A program made the position numbers and the translations under genes. 64,000 bases of DNA, taken from assembly GCA_963383645.1 (NCBI GenBank), contig OY726572.1, forward strand, positions 28,154,792 through 28,218,791, read 5' to 3'. The DNA comes from Muscardinus avellanarius (lineage: Eukaryota > Chordata > Mammalia > Rodentia > Gliridae). The notes under the pieces are model-generated. The model was not told the origin of the DNA. It made no database searches and worked only from the letters and a program-made list of their open reading frames with translations. Shown here in pieces: positions 21,222 through 31,996 of this stretch. Each line of letters starts with the position of its first letter. The first letter of the stretch is position 1.

Positions 21222-22037
21222 TGCATTGTAATTTTATTTATTTATTTTTTTATTTAAACAATTTTTTTATTGAACGTAGATAGTATACATTTATTTGATG
21301 CCCTCCCCCTCCCGCCCCCGTTTTCCTTTCCCCCCTCCCACCAATGGCTGTCCAGGTTAACCATGACTTATTCATAATTTTACACATGTTCAGGTGTAGA
21401 CCCTCGTTAATCAAGACCGACCTTCCTCCTCTCCTATCTTACCATCCAAACTTAGCTAGTATTTCCCCTTCAATAACTGGAGTCCCACTGGTATTCTCTG
21501 TGTTTCCTAGTTTGGGCATATTAGAGGAAATATATGTATCTTCTTCTTTTGTGCTTGGCTGATCTCACTTAACATAATGTTCTCCAGGGTTTTCCATCTT
21601 CTTGCAAATGACATAATTTTGTTCTTCTTTATGGCTGAATAGAATTCCATTGTGTGTATTTCCCACAGTTTTGTTATCCATTCATCTGTTGATGGTGATT
21701 TGGGTTGGTTCCATATTTTGGCTATTACAAATTGTGCTGCTATGAACATAGGTATGCATATGTTGCTGTATTTCTCTGAATTCAACCCCTTTGGAAAGAT
21801 ACCCAGGAGTGGTAGAGCTGGATCATATGGTGGATCTATTCCCACCTTTCTTAGGAATCTCCACACAGATCTCCATAGTGGTTAAACTAGTTTGCACTCC
21901 CACCAACAGTGTAAAAGAGTTCCTCTTTCCCCACATCCTCGCCAGCATTTGTTGTTTGATTTCTTTATGCTTGCTACTCTGACTGGCCATCAGGGAGATG
22001 CAAATCAAAACTACACTGAGATTGCATTGTAATTTTA
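21222..22037 (-). mobile_element. 5'-truncated L1 with twin-priming inversion
   Basis: A 15-bp perfect duplication TGCATTGTAATTTTA (21222-21236; 22023-22037). The minus-strand body has a poly(A) (poly-T at 21237-21275), a 3' UTR with a G-rich tract (C-rich at 21301-21341) and the ORF2 C-terminus. At 21984-22022 a short piece (GGCCATCAGGGAGATGCAAA...) lies in the opposite orientation. It corresponds to L1 sequence just upstream of the body, the signature of twin priming. Confidence 0.88.
21507..21866 (-). pseudogene. L1 ORF2p C-terminal segment (truncated)
   Basis: Only the last 119 codons remain of the endonuclease/reverse transcriptase. Hallmarks include MWRFLRKVGID, DPALPLLGIFPK, MFIAAQFVIAKIWNQPK, WEIHTMEFYSAIKKN and LSEISQAQKKK. 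The frame is open to its natural stop, though an in-frame stop lies just upstream (CKLV-stop-PLW). No catalytic domain is present, so it cannot act in retrotransposition. Confidence 0.9.
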
Positions 22038-22331
22038 AATCCTAATAAAGTTCAGAGTGATAGGGACGTACATGCAAAAAGCACTTGGTGAATTTCTCTC
22101 CACCCTTCGCTCCCACCCTACCCCTTCCCCTTCCTCATTCATAATATTGAGATTGAAATTGATAATTTTGAATATATACATAGCATCAATGAAAATATTT
22201 TCTACATCAGGTCTTCCTCCACTAAATCCCATTCATTACTCCACTGGTGTCTCTTCTACTTTATCTAGAATCCCTTCTGTATCCCGATTTCTCTCAGTTT
22301 CCACATACAAGAAGAAAAAAAAGACCCCTCA

Positions 22332-22531
22332 ACTTTTTTTTTTTTTGGTGGTACTGGGGTTCTTGGAAACCCTTCTACCTCTGGGCTACACTCCCAGACC
22401 TATTTTATACTTTTTAAAAAAATTTGGAAACAGGGTCTCTTAAGCCAGCGCAGCTGTCTTTGAACCTGCATGATCCTCCTGTCTCTTCCTCCCAAGCACG
22501 GGGATTACAAGAGTGTGCCACCATGCCCGGC
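22332..22531 (-). mobile_element. Dimeric SINE, type II, minus strand
   Basis: GGTGGTACTGGGGTTCTTGG, linker TTTGGAAACAGGGTCTC, junction TTAAGCCAGCGCAGCTGTC, head end CCACCATGCCCGGC. Duplication AAGACCCCTCA (22321-22331; 22532-22542). It landed at the end of the older L1 3' UTR. Confidence 0.92.
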
Positions 22532-22599
22532 AAGACCCCTCACTTTCTATGGCTGGTGCTAGGATATATTTGATTTATGCACCTAGTGAGGATTACTAT

Positions 22600-22790
22600 T
22601 GATTCATTACTTTGGGCTGGCACTGTATTGGGTCTTTTAAATATATTCTCCAATTTAATCTTCATAAATCTGTTTAATAGCAACTTATCTTTATCTCTAT
22701 TGAAGGCATAACAATTCTGAGACTTAGAAAATTTAAGTAATTTTTTTTAAGTTCATGCAGTTAATAAGTGTCAGGACTAGCCTTTTTTGA
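22600..22790 (-). mobile_element. MIR fragment, antisense
   Basis: GGCTGGCACTGTATTGGGTC, CTCCAATTTAATCTTCATAA, ATTCTGAGACTTAGAAAATT, ending TAATAAGTGTCAGGACTAG, as in reversed MIR cores. Confidence 0.65.
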
Positions 22791-23139
22791 TTCATTCATC
22801 CACTTGAAAAAGACCTCTGGCAAATTCACTGGTAAATAAGACCTCTGTTCTCATGGAACAACTCAAGAGTTAGAGAAAGATTCTGACAATCAGCAGCATA
22901 TAAATAGCCAAGCAACACATATTCATAATAATATAGCATCTATGATAAAAATGAAGCAGGAGTGATTAAAATGAAGAGAAGGTAAAGAGATTTTGATCCT
23001 TTTTTTTTTGTTTTAGGGTGATGAGAGAATATTTCCTGGAAACAATAACATTTGAATAAAACGTGAAACAGAGTGATAAACAAACGTCATAACTATTTTG
23101 CATAGAATAATTCTAGGTGACGACTGTAAGGATAGAGAG
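22791..23139. other. Non-coding interval, possibly an old mammal-wide repeat
   Basis: Contains phrases typical of old interspersed repeats (AAGACCTCTGTTCTCATGGA; TTTCCTGGAAACAATAACAT) but I cannot name the family. Confidence 0.35.
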
Positions 23140-23315
23140 TAGCCTTGGGCCAAGATGCACACCTCTAATACGAGTACTTGGGAGGCCTAAACAAGAGGGT
23201 CACAGGTTTGAGGATAATATGAGGTAACTTAGAGAGAGCCTGTCTCAAAGCAAAAATAAAAAAGGGTTGAAAGTATAGCTCAGAGGTAGAAATCCCCTGG
23301 GTTTAAAATATAAAT

Positions 23316-23318
<3 letters not shown>
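23140..23318 (+). mobile_element. Old dimeric SINE
   Basis: GATGCACACCTCTAATACGA, CTTGGGAGGCCTAAACAAGA, right half AAAGTATAGCTCAGAGGTAG and CCTGGGTTTAAAATA. Degraded; it ends in the CA microsatellite that follows. Confidence 0.8.

Positions 23319-23354
<36 letters not shown>
23319..23354. repeat. (CA)n microsatellite
   Basis: About 17 CA units in the tail of the preceding SINE. Confidence 0.95.
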
Positions 23355-23356
<2 letters not shown>

Positions 23357-23894
23357 AATAATTGGATAAAAATGTCAACATATTTTGATGACAGCAAGAA
23401 TGGCCAGGCAGAATGATGAGAGAAATTATTCTGGAGGGTTAGCCAGGTGTAGATCATGAAAATCTTTCCTGGCTATGGTAGAAATTTAACTTGTAATAGC
23501 AAAGAGAAGACATTGAAGAAAGGGTTGTTGTAATTTTCAATAGGATGGATGGACAAGTTGAGGAGCTACCTGGTTTATGTATAAAATTCTTGTGAAAGAT
23601 GTGTGGTCACATGAAATCTTTTTTTCAGAGACCCAGGGACCACTTATATGGTGCTGAGAAAAACGTTTAAAAATAATGAAGAAATGAATTTTCTTTCTCA
23701 AAGTCTTTCTCAAGTTATTTCCTGAAGTTAAAGAGTGTTGACTTGGGGATAAAGGAGTAAAAGAATAAAATGAGAACACCAAGAAGAGGGAGAGAAAAGG
23801 GGTTAAAATGGAGGTGCTCAGAAAAAGTAATCAGGGGATATTTGTTGATTTAAATGACTGCAAATCCTTGTGCTATTTTCCACAAACTTCTCAT

Positions 23895-23933
<39 letters not shown>

Positions 23934-24479
23934 TTATCTCTATTCCTACTGCTGTTACTGTAATTTAGACTCTCATCTCCTGCTTCATAGATCAGTGTAT
24001 TAGTCGGTCATTATTACATCCTCATAGAATACAATCACAATTCCATTCACTTATAAATTCAGTCTATTCAGAACAACACTACTACTATTTAAAATGTTTA
24101 TTATAATTACAAGATCAAGATTTATTTCTTCATTATTGTAAGAATATTCATATGCAGTCTTGTCTCTCTGCCTTTTTTTCCAGTGTCAGTTTCCTTTTCT
24201 CAAAGAAGAAGCTATTTCCTAATTATAGTTCATGCATCTTTTTAAGATCCTTAACCTCCTCCAAACACTCTTGCCTTCTTTGACCTTCTTCAGTAAATAT
24301 TATCTGTATACTGCATTCCAGACTGAATTGTTTGTTATTTTACATTAATTTAATTATTCATGAATTTGTACATTTGTTTACAAATTAATCCATTCACTTG
24401 GCAAGTGTTTACCCATATTCTATGTGTCAGGCAATTCCTTGGACATAGAATGAAATTCAGAATCAAATAGATGAAAATT
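23355..24479. other. Non-coding interval with a (TTTA)n array
   Basis: A run of about eleven TTTA units lies at 23893-23935. Near 24370-24470, ATGTGTCAGGCAATTCCTTG hints at an antisense MIR or L2 end. Otherwise nothing recognised. Confidence 0.45.
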
Positions 24480-25780
24480 TATTCTTAAATCAACTTTAAT
24501 GAAGTTTAATTTATAGTAAAATGCACAGATTTTTTAAAGTAGAGAGTCATTTGTCAATGAGTTTTGACAAACGTTCACACCTGAACAATATACCATACTC
24601 AAGATATGAACCATTCCTTTAGGGAACCATGTTCTCTGTGCACTTTAGTAGTTTGTATAATCTCTCTTCCATCACATCTATGTACCATACATTAATCATA
24701 GCATAGTTATGTGTGTTTTAAAACTTTAAAAAATATATATTACCTCTTTAATCCTGACTTCTATTGCTTATTGTTATATCTTCAATCTTTCTTGTAGTTT
24801 TAGAAATTTGAACTTTTTATTATTAAGTACTAATTTATTGCATGTAGACTCATATTTTGTTTAATTCTCTGTTGATGAATATTTGGGCTATTTTAGTTTC
24901 TGACTGTTTTCAATAAAATTTCTATAAACATTTGTGAAAAATATTTTTGGAAGAAAGTATGTTTGCATTTCTCTTAATTAAACCAAAGTATGAAATTGAT
25001 AATTTATAGGGAAAGTGTTTTTTTTTTAATGTGTAATGACTTTCAAGCTTTTTCTTTAACTGCTTGCAGTCAGAGAAAAATATACTTATATTCCTGTCAG
25101 AAATATGTGATGGGTCCAGTTATTAAAAATCCTTTTCAGCACTTGTTATTCTCAATCTTTTAAATTTTAAAATTTTATTTGAGTGAGTGAGAAGTTATAT
25201 TTCACTGTGATTTTAATTTGCATTCCTTTAATGATTAATGATATTTAGCATGTCCTTATTTGCTTAGTAGCCATTTGTTTATTTTATAAAGAGCTTTCTC
25301 AAATCTTTGTCTACTTTTATTGAATTTTATCACTGAACCACAGTAGTTTTTATGTACATGTGTATGCATGCACAAACAGATATGCAAATATATCTCAGAG
25401 TCTTGTAAATTTTTTAAAAAATTAAATGATAGCCAAAAGTAGACATTTTTATATCAAGTCTAATTTTAAGTGGTTTTTTGCAATTTAAACTTTTCATGTC
25501 TTTTTCTAGTAAATTTGTGCCTGCTTCATGTTGTAAGATATTATTTTGTTTCTTTAAAATATTTTCAAGCTTTAGCTCTTATGTTTCAGTTAATAATCCA
25601 TATTAAATTAACTTAAATTTTCTGTATGTTATTCGGTATTGTTTGGCATTTATTTATTTTTCAAATAGGTATCTAGTTTTTAAGAATACTTATTGAATTG
25701 CTTCAGAACCTTTGTCAAAAATCAACTGATGATGTCTTATTTGACCTCTGACTTGTGGAGCTTGGATATTCCCACTCCTG
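24480..25780 (-). mobile_element. Ancient L1 (L1M-like), ORF2 end and 3' UTR
   Basis: Plus-strand text follows an antisense L1: TAGTAAAATGCACAGATTTT, GAGTTTTGACAAACGTTCAC, GTTGATGAATATTTGGGC, CTATAAACATTTGTGAAAA, CAGCACTTGTTATTCTCAA, TAATTTGCATTCCTTTAATG, ending CTTTGTCAAAAATCAACTGA. No reading frame survives. Mammal-wide age is inferred from the divergence. Confidence 0.78.
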
Positions 25781-26692
25781 TTCTCACAGAAAGAAAAATA
25801 AAATTAAATAAAAACCCCCGAAAAGTAACAAGTTATTCATTAGAGAACTGAGGTCCCAGGCAAACCGGTGTGCTAAAATCTGGCGAGACAGATGACTAAA
25901 AGCAATCAAAGCTTGGGTCTGTCAACATGAAGTGGGAGCCCTTGGAGCCAGAAATAGGCAGGAACCCTGGCATGGTGATTTTTAAAAAATGTTAAAATTG
26001 AAATGGGAACTAACTTGAGATTTAAAACTACTGGAAAATGAGATTCTTTGGGTGTGTGTGTGGGAGGGTGAGGAGCTTGTCTTATCCTTTCTTGGGTTTA
26101 CTTTCAGCTTCCAAAACCTCAAACCCTTATATCTACCTCCTCAGCTCAGCAGATCATTGTGTCCTATTGGGCTCCACTTACCTGGTGGAAACTGTCTTCA
26201 TACACAAAAGTAGGGAAGCCATGGGGCTCCCTTATCTGCATGATCACCCTTATCTTTTGTTCAACTTTAAGATCATTTATGATAGGATAATTATTTCAGG
26301 ATCAGGTACTATTACAGCCTAAAGTTGAACTTTTACATTTTTATTAGCTTTGAATTGAATATATATTGTCTTTAACTTTAATGTAAGCATCTTGTAGACA
26401 AGCATTAGTTGTCTTATTTTATTTGTAACTCCCCAAACTTGGCATTTGGTAAGCATATATGTGTTTTTTTTTCATTCATTAAATTATTCCAGAGTTTTAA
26501 TGGAATATCTACCATAGGGGAGACATAGTCCTAGGTACTAACAAACATAATTAACATGGGCCTTTTGCCTATATTGGCCCATATTATTCTTTCTTGGGTT
26601 TACCTTCAGCTTCTGAAACCCCAAACCCTTATATCTACCTCACAGAAAGAAACTGAAGATGTGCTGTATTTTGTAGAATAGACATGTAAATA
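25781..26692. other. Unassigned interval with a 52-bp dispersed duplication
   Basis: Two similar blocks, 26088-26139 and 26590-26641 (TTTCTTGGGTTTAC...CTTATATCTACCTC), differ at about 4 of 52 positions. GC is higher than around it. It may be the remains of an LTR element, but I found no clear ends. Confidence 0.4.
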
Positions 26693-26815
26693 AATTCTTA
26701 AAGCCAGTCATGGTGGCACGTGCTTGTAATCCCAGTACTTGGGAGACTGAGCTACAGGGATTTCAGGATTTAGAACAGATTCAGCAAGTAGTGAGACTCT
26801 AATAAGCCTAGTGAG

Positions 26816-26818
<3 letters not shown>

Positions 26819-26871
<53 letters not shown>

Positions 26872-26872
26872 T

Positions 26873-26914
<42 letters not shown>
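26819..26914. repeat. (TG)n microsatellite, about 96 bp
   Basis: TG repeats interrupted by two TATG units. It straddles the SINE duplication and tail. Confidence 0.97.
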
Positions 26915-26919
<5 letters not shown>

Positions 26920-27116
26920 TTTTCAATACTTGGGATGAAAACCAGGGGCTCCAAGCAACAACCCTAGCCCTATTTCTTTATTCTCTATTTTGAAACAGGA
27001 TCTCACTGAGTTGCAAAGGGCCTCACTAAGTAGCTGAGGCTGTCCTCAAACCATGATCCTCCTGTCTCAGCTTCTCAAATGTTGGGATTATAAGCGTGCA
27101 CTACCACGCCTGGCCT
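26823..27116 (-). mobile_element. Inner dimeric SINE, type III, with (TG)n tail
   Basis: A perfect 12-bp duplication GTGAGACTGTGT (26811-26822; 27117-27128). The former A-tail is now a (TG)n array. The body reads ACTTGGGATGAAAACCAGGG, GGGCCTCACTAAGTAGCTG, ending CTACCACGCCTGGCC. Confidence 0.9.
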
Positions 27117-27341
27117 GTGAGACTGTGTTTGAAAATAAAAATAAAAGGACTGGGGTATAGCTTGGAGGTAGAATGTCCCTAGGTTTCATCCTCAGTACCA
27201 AAACAATAAATAAAAAATGAACTCTTAAAAACAATATAGTGCATAGCTACAAATTACAACAAAGAAAAAAGTAGCTAAGGCATTTCTCTGGGAGAGTCAG
27301 AGGGAGCTTTGTATTTCTTGGTGATTAAAAATATTAATTTA

Positions 27342-27543
27342 GCCGGGCGTGGTGGCGCACGCTTGTAATCCCCACGCTTGGGAGGCGGAGACAGGAGGAT
27401 CGCGCAGGTTCGAAGCCAGCCGCGCTGGCATAAGAGACCCTGTTTCAAAAATATAAAATAGGTCTGGGAGTGTAGCCCGGAGGTAGAAGGGCTTTCAGGA
27501 ACCCCAGTACCACCAAAAAAAAAAGTATATATATATAATATAT
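27342..27543 (+). mobile_element. Dimeric SINE, type II, near-consensus
   Basis: GCCGGGCGTGGTGGCGCACG, a perfect left-half Pol III B box GGTTCGAAGCC, junction hairpin GCCAGC-CGC-GCTGGC, right half TGTAGCCCGGAGGTAGAAGG and CAGGAACCCCAGTACCACC. A-tail followed by (TA)n. Perfect 11-bp duplication ATATTAATTTA (27331-27341; 27544-27554). One of the youngest insertions here. Confidence 0.95.
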
Positions 27544-27554
27544 ATATTAATTTA

Positions 27555-28464
27555 ACCACATTACTAACATAGGAGTATTAAATCCTTTCCTAGAAAACAA
27601 AGTAACATCAAAGCAAGTTTCTGTGAAAGATGGGAGAGAATGGTCCTGTGACAGTGATGTGCATTGCAGGTGGTACTACGATTATCTACCTAAGATGTTG
27701 GCAGAGGAATGGAATTGTTCCATGTTTCTGAAGAAGATGGAGCATCAGAGAATGCTATTCTTTCAAATTTGCAATCTCTCTAGGCAGTGTTTGAAGGGCC
27801 TGGTTCTCATAGCTTTATTTTCTGTCCTGCCTCCTTATTAATTCTTTGTGCTGTTCAGTTTCTTCCAAAGTCTTACTAAAGTACCAATTAATATTTTATT
27901 GTCTCAGAGTTCCTTGCTTCTGTGATGAAATTTATAATGCTTCTCTAGCTGGCTTCGAACACACTTGGCACTATTGCAGTCATTGCTTGCCATGATTGAT
28001 ATGGATGGAGACGCTGAGGACATGCGGCAAAAGGGAAAGTAAAGGAGAATATGGGATAAAGATTCTGAGCTAGCACACTTTATTATTCAGGTTTCGTGGT
28101 GATTTTAGAAATGACTTTATATACTGTTAATCAATAATCAATATTTCTTAAATGCCTGGTTTTTAGGAGAAATAAAAAGAACTTGAGACATAACCTTAAC
28201 CTTGAAGGAGGGCTTACAAGGCTCCCAATATTAAATATTAGTTGGGATAGAATGACATCTGAACAAAATTAGCTTTAGGTTTGTTCACCAAACATACCGA
28301 ACATGTTGAGTGAGCAAAACACTATGGGAAATGCTGAGAAGTTAAACAAGAAGAAGAAGACAGAACCTCTGTCATGAAGATGCTTGGCATCTGGAGAATA
28401 AAGGGATATGCAAAAAGATGGTTAAAACCAAAACAAGGTCAAGTAGGTGCTAAAGCAACAAAGA
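27555..28464. other. Non-coding interval, no feature recognised
   Basis: A 72-codon frame at 27623-27841 has no recognisable domain. No named repeat. Confidence 0.4.
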
Positions 28465-28700
28465 CATTCATTGAACCTTTGCTGTATTCCATGCATTAAC
28501 TCAGTTAATTCCCAGTGCAGCCAATGATGTATGAAGCATCTTATTATCCCCCTTTTATAGATGGAAAAGCTGAGGCTTAGAAGTGTGTGAAATAGTTTGC
28601 TAAGATAACATAATTAGTATATGACAGAGTTAATGTATGATCTCAGGCAGTCTGTTTTACAGAGTCTGTAAATTATCTTACAATGCAGAGGAGGGAGCAA
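28465..28700 (-). mobile_element. MIR, antisense
   Basis: ATTCCATGCATTAACTCAGT, TTAATTCCCAGTGCAGCC, CTTTTATAGATGGAAAAGCT, GAGGCTTAGAAGTGTGTG, ending ATGTATGATCTCAGGCAGTC. Good block order for a reversed MIR. Confidence 0.78.
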
Positions 28701-29174
28701 TTCATTCTTCGTGCTAGCATGATGTTGAGAGATGTGTAAATATTATAAGAAAGTTTAACTTTGTGCATTCATTGTTAGTGGCAAGACATACTAGCTTCTC
28801 ACTTCACTGGGGAATATATGCATTCAGAAAATGCAATTTGTGTTCTTAAAACTAACAAAAATTCTCTTCCCATCGTGAGGTTGGGTGATTACAGAAATGA
28901 GTTCAGGGCTCCTGTCTCCATCACCTAGCCCCCTAAAAGATCAAGGATTACTGCAAGCTATTACCTAACATCATTTAAGTCCTTTACAATTTAGTTCCCC
29001 AAACCTTATCATTATTTACTCAGTTCCTTAGATCCTTTAATCCAAGTTTTACCTCAAGAGTGTACACATCTCTTCAGTCAGCAGAAATATTTATTCCTCT
29101 TTATAAATTATTAAATTAACTTTATGGCTCAGAACTAAGTATCTCATGAATTTTGTTATCATGAATTAGTAATA
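28701..29174. other. Non-coding interval, no feature recognised
   Basis: Nothing recognised. Confidence 0.4.
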
Positions 29175-29390
29175 ATTCTGTACGTTTGCATAATGCTTTA
29201 CCGTGTTCTTCCACATAAATTATCTGATTTAATTTTCATAACCGTCAAGTGTGGTAGGGAAAGTTGCTATTAATATTCCTATTTTAACCATGAGAAATCA
29301 AAGAATTAGGAAAGTTTGAGTAACTTTTTTTTTAGTTCATTTAGCTGTGGATTATTGGGCTGGATTTAGGGCCAATCCAGATGATGTCTT
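29175..29390 (-). mobile_element. MIR, antisense
   Basis: TGCATAATGCTTTACCGTG, AATTATCTGATTTAATTTTC, TATTTTAACCATGAGAAATC, AAAGTTTGAGTAAC. Diverged. Confidence 0.7.
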
Positions 29391-30403
29391 CCCTTGTTTC
29401 CACTGGTCAGGGCCTGATTATAACTGGATGATTACAACTTGAATCTCTGATGTCACAAAGATAACAATCACAGCTATAAGGGAGAATTTATGAGGGTGCA
29501 GCAACCCTCTGAGACCTGGGCTACAGGACAACCAGGCAGCCTTAGACACTTATTAATATTATGAGAAGTGGCTTAGAACTTCAATGTGACACGGTATCTG
29601 CGATGGGATAGATCATTGCATGATGGACTTAGTCAAGGCAGGGAAGTCTGGTGGACTTCAAAAAAGGAATTGGTTTAAAAGAGATTGAAACAAGAATTAA
29701 GTCTTTATGGATAGAGGAGAGGCATAGACAAAGTTAGTAAGAGAGAGATTAATAGAACAATACTGGGAAGAAGGGACTAGCTGATTACAAACTATATAAT
29801 GGGAATTAATCAGAAATCAGGCCAATTGAATAGGATGGGGAAGAAAATGTAAGATTGGAAAGAAGAGATAAAAAATAGGAATGACATCATGTCCTGAAAT
29901 AAAGACCATGTTCAGTAGGATGTTAGGGGATCGTTGATTGATTTTTTGTTTGGCAGAGTGAATACTGGTGAATGAGGGAATCACTGGGAATGAAGATAAA
30001 TGAGACTTCTACATGTAAAAATGTTTCATGTAACAAGAGACTGAATTTGGAGGCTGAGGCACAAGAAAAGTGAAAGATGACCCCAAGGTTTCTAGTGAAG
30101 ATAAAAAGAGCATTGATATCTGCAGCAAGAGACGCTAAAATCGGGGACTAAGCTGTAGGAAAAGAAGATTTTTCTTAATTTGTTTGGTGTGTTTTGTAAG
30201 ACAGATATCCACGAGGAGGAATTTTATGGGATGTTGGAACCATGTGGAATTGCCTCATTTAGGAGCTGGACTATACACAGAGGCACAAGAAAAGATCTAG
30301 AAAAAGTGATGAGAGATGACAGAAGGAGAATACAGACAGAGTCCTGTCAGTGACCGCAGAAAAGGAGAAAGGGTCAACAAGGGTCAGTAGGTTAATAGCT
30401 TAC
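29391..30403. other. Non-coding interval, no feature recognised
   Basis: About 1 kb, purine-rich on the plus strand, without a named element. Confidence 0.4.
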
Positions 30404-30417
30404 AAAATAAAGTTGAG

Positions 30418-30628
30418 GCCGGGCGTGGTGGTGCACGCTTGTAATCCCGCGCTTGGGAGGCTGAGACAGGAGGATTGCACCGGTTCAAAGCCAGCCTCAG
30501 CTGCTTAGTGAGGCTCTCAGCAACTTAGTGAGACCCTGTTTCCCAATAAAATAAAAAAAAAAGGTCTGGGAGTATAGCCCGGAGGTAGAAAACCTCTGGG
30601 TTCCACCCCCAGTACCACCAAAAAATAA

Positions 30629-30660
<32 letters not shown>

Positions 30661-30702
30661 AAATAATAAATAATAAAATAAAATAAAATAAAAAATAAAT
30701 AA
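30418..30702 (+). mobile_element. Dimeric SINE, type I, with long (AAAT)n tail
   Basis: GGGCGTGGTGGTGCACGCTT, full junction CAGCTGCTTAGTGAGGCTCT, right half TATAGCCCGGAGGTAGAA and GGTTCCACCCCCAGTACC. The tail of about 85 nt is AATA/AAATA units. Perfect 14-bp duplication AAAATAAAGTTGAG (30404-30417; 30703-30716). Confidence 0.95.
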
Positions 30703-30834
30703 AAAATAAAGTTGAGCCAGCAACAAGAATTTAGAATAGACCTATCACTGGATATGATAATGTAAGCAAAATTTTTGGGAAAAACCTCAGATTAAATAAG
30801 TTAAGGGTAATGTATGTGAAGTTCTTCAGAAGCA

Positions 30835-31732
30835 TTTTTATTGTTTTTATTTAGATTTTATTTTTTCATTGGTGCACTGTATTCATACATCATAATGGGA
30901 TAAAAAAAAAAACTTTTGTAGACATACATGCACACATTGCCCAGTTAGCCCCTACCCGATCCCCACCCCGTTCCCTTGCATCTCTCTTTCCCATGCTTGG
31001 CTTAGTGGTTGACATCTAGTATTATAGCAATTTATCCAAAATTAACAATGATAATCTCATATAACAGTTTAATTTGTCTGATACCAAGCTTTTGATGACT
31101 TAAAGATTACATTTTAATGTTTCTTTTTGCTTTCTTTCTTACCAGAGAATATGTTTTCTTCTTTTTTTTTAGGTGAAACTATCATACGTTTATTTATTTT
31201 TCAGAAAAAATCTATTCTAATATGGAATATGGACTCTAGATACCCAAAACAATCTCGAAAAAGAACAAAGCTAGAAGATGTATATTTTCTTATTTCAAAC
31301 CATATAAAGCTACAATAATTAAAACAGTGTAGTACTGTTATAAAGGCAGATATATAAACCATTGGAGATAAATAAAAGCCTAGAGATAAATTCTTCCATA
31401 TATTTTCAAGTTATTTTTGACAAGGTTTCCACGAACATTTGGTAGAGGAAATAATAATCTATTAACTAAATATTGTTGAAAAATAATAATTACATGAAAA
31501 AGAATAAAATTGGACCCTTACCTAACACCATATACAGATATTAACTCAAAATATATAAAAGACCTAAATATAACTCTTAAGACTATAAACTTTTAGAAGA
31601 AAATCTGGGTCATAAAACCTCACAACATTGAAATTGGCAGTGATTTCTTGGATATGATTTCAATGCACAGGCAACAGAAGGGTATACAAACTCACTAAAA
31701 AATAAAAAAAATATTGTATATCCAAAGACAAA
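30835..31732 (-). mobile_element. Composite half-L1-like element, copy B (5' truncated)
   Basis: Same order as 8418 to about 9316: poly(T), 3' UTR (CATTGGTGCACTGTATTCAT, CCCCTACCCGATCCCCACCC), then the antisense ORF2 piece (TCTCGAAAAAGAACAAAGCT ... GGCAACAGAAGGGTATAC). Similarity stops after ATATCCAAAGACAA, so this copy lacks ORF1 and 5' UTR. I see no clear target duplication. Confidence 0.85.
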
Positions 31733-31785
31733 ATGTTGGAAATCCAGTGATCACAAAATATATCCAATTTATTATATGTATAATA

Positions 31786-31820
31786 CACACACACACACAC
31801 ACACACATATGGAGAGAGAA

Positions 31821-31898
<78 letters not shown>
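31786..31898. repeat. Compound (CA)n-(TA)n-(GA)n microsatellite
   Basis: CA at 31786-31806, TA at 31826-31864, GA at 31868-31898, with short spacers. Confidence 0.95.
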
Positions 31899-31902
<4 letters not shown>

Positions 31903-31996
31903 TGTCTATGTTGTCCAGGCTGGTCTCAAAATAAGTAATTCTGGGTTCAAGTAACCCTGTCACTTAAGCTTCCCAAGTAGCTAGAACTACTGGTAT
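31899..31996 (-). mobile_element. 7SL-derived monomer (FLAM/proto-B1-like)
   Basis: GTCTATGTTGTCCAGGCTGG, TCTCAAAATAAGTAATTCTG, GCTTCCCAAGTAGCTAGAAC. This is the antisense Alu/B1 left-arm text. It differs from the dimeric SINE and is probably older than it. Confidence 0.75.

Larger units (their letters stand above)
21181..22320 (-). mobile_element. Older L1 3' UTR interrupted by a younger L1
   Basis: The two flanks of the inner L1 rejoin as ATTGGTGCATTGTAATTTTA + AATCCTAATAAAG, then GGGACGTACATGCAAAAAGC, a C-rich block near 22085-22135 and ATAATATTGAGATTGAAATT. The same layout occurs at 48660-48960. Confidence 0.65.
26703..27220 (+). mobile_element. Dimeric SINE (outer) interrupted by a second SINE
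   Basis: Left half 26703-26822 (CCAGTCATGGTGGCACGTGC ... GTGAGACTGTGT). It continues after the insert at 27129 (TTGAAAATAAAAATAAAAGG) to the right half GGGGTATAGCTTGGAGGTAG. Outer duplication ATTCTTAAA / ACTCTTAAA (26694-26702; 27221-27229). Confidence 0.85.

Noticed and set aside
22057..22443. 128-codon frame
   Set aside because: It crosses an L1 3' UTR and then enters a minus-strand SINE (ending GNRVS, the repeated SINE-derived motif).
26708..26993. Cys/Val- or Thr/His-repeat 'proteins'
   Set aside because: Translations of the (TG)n microsatellite, not genes. The same applies to 23245-23457, 31714-31938 and 46956-47267.
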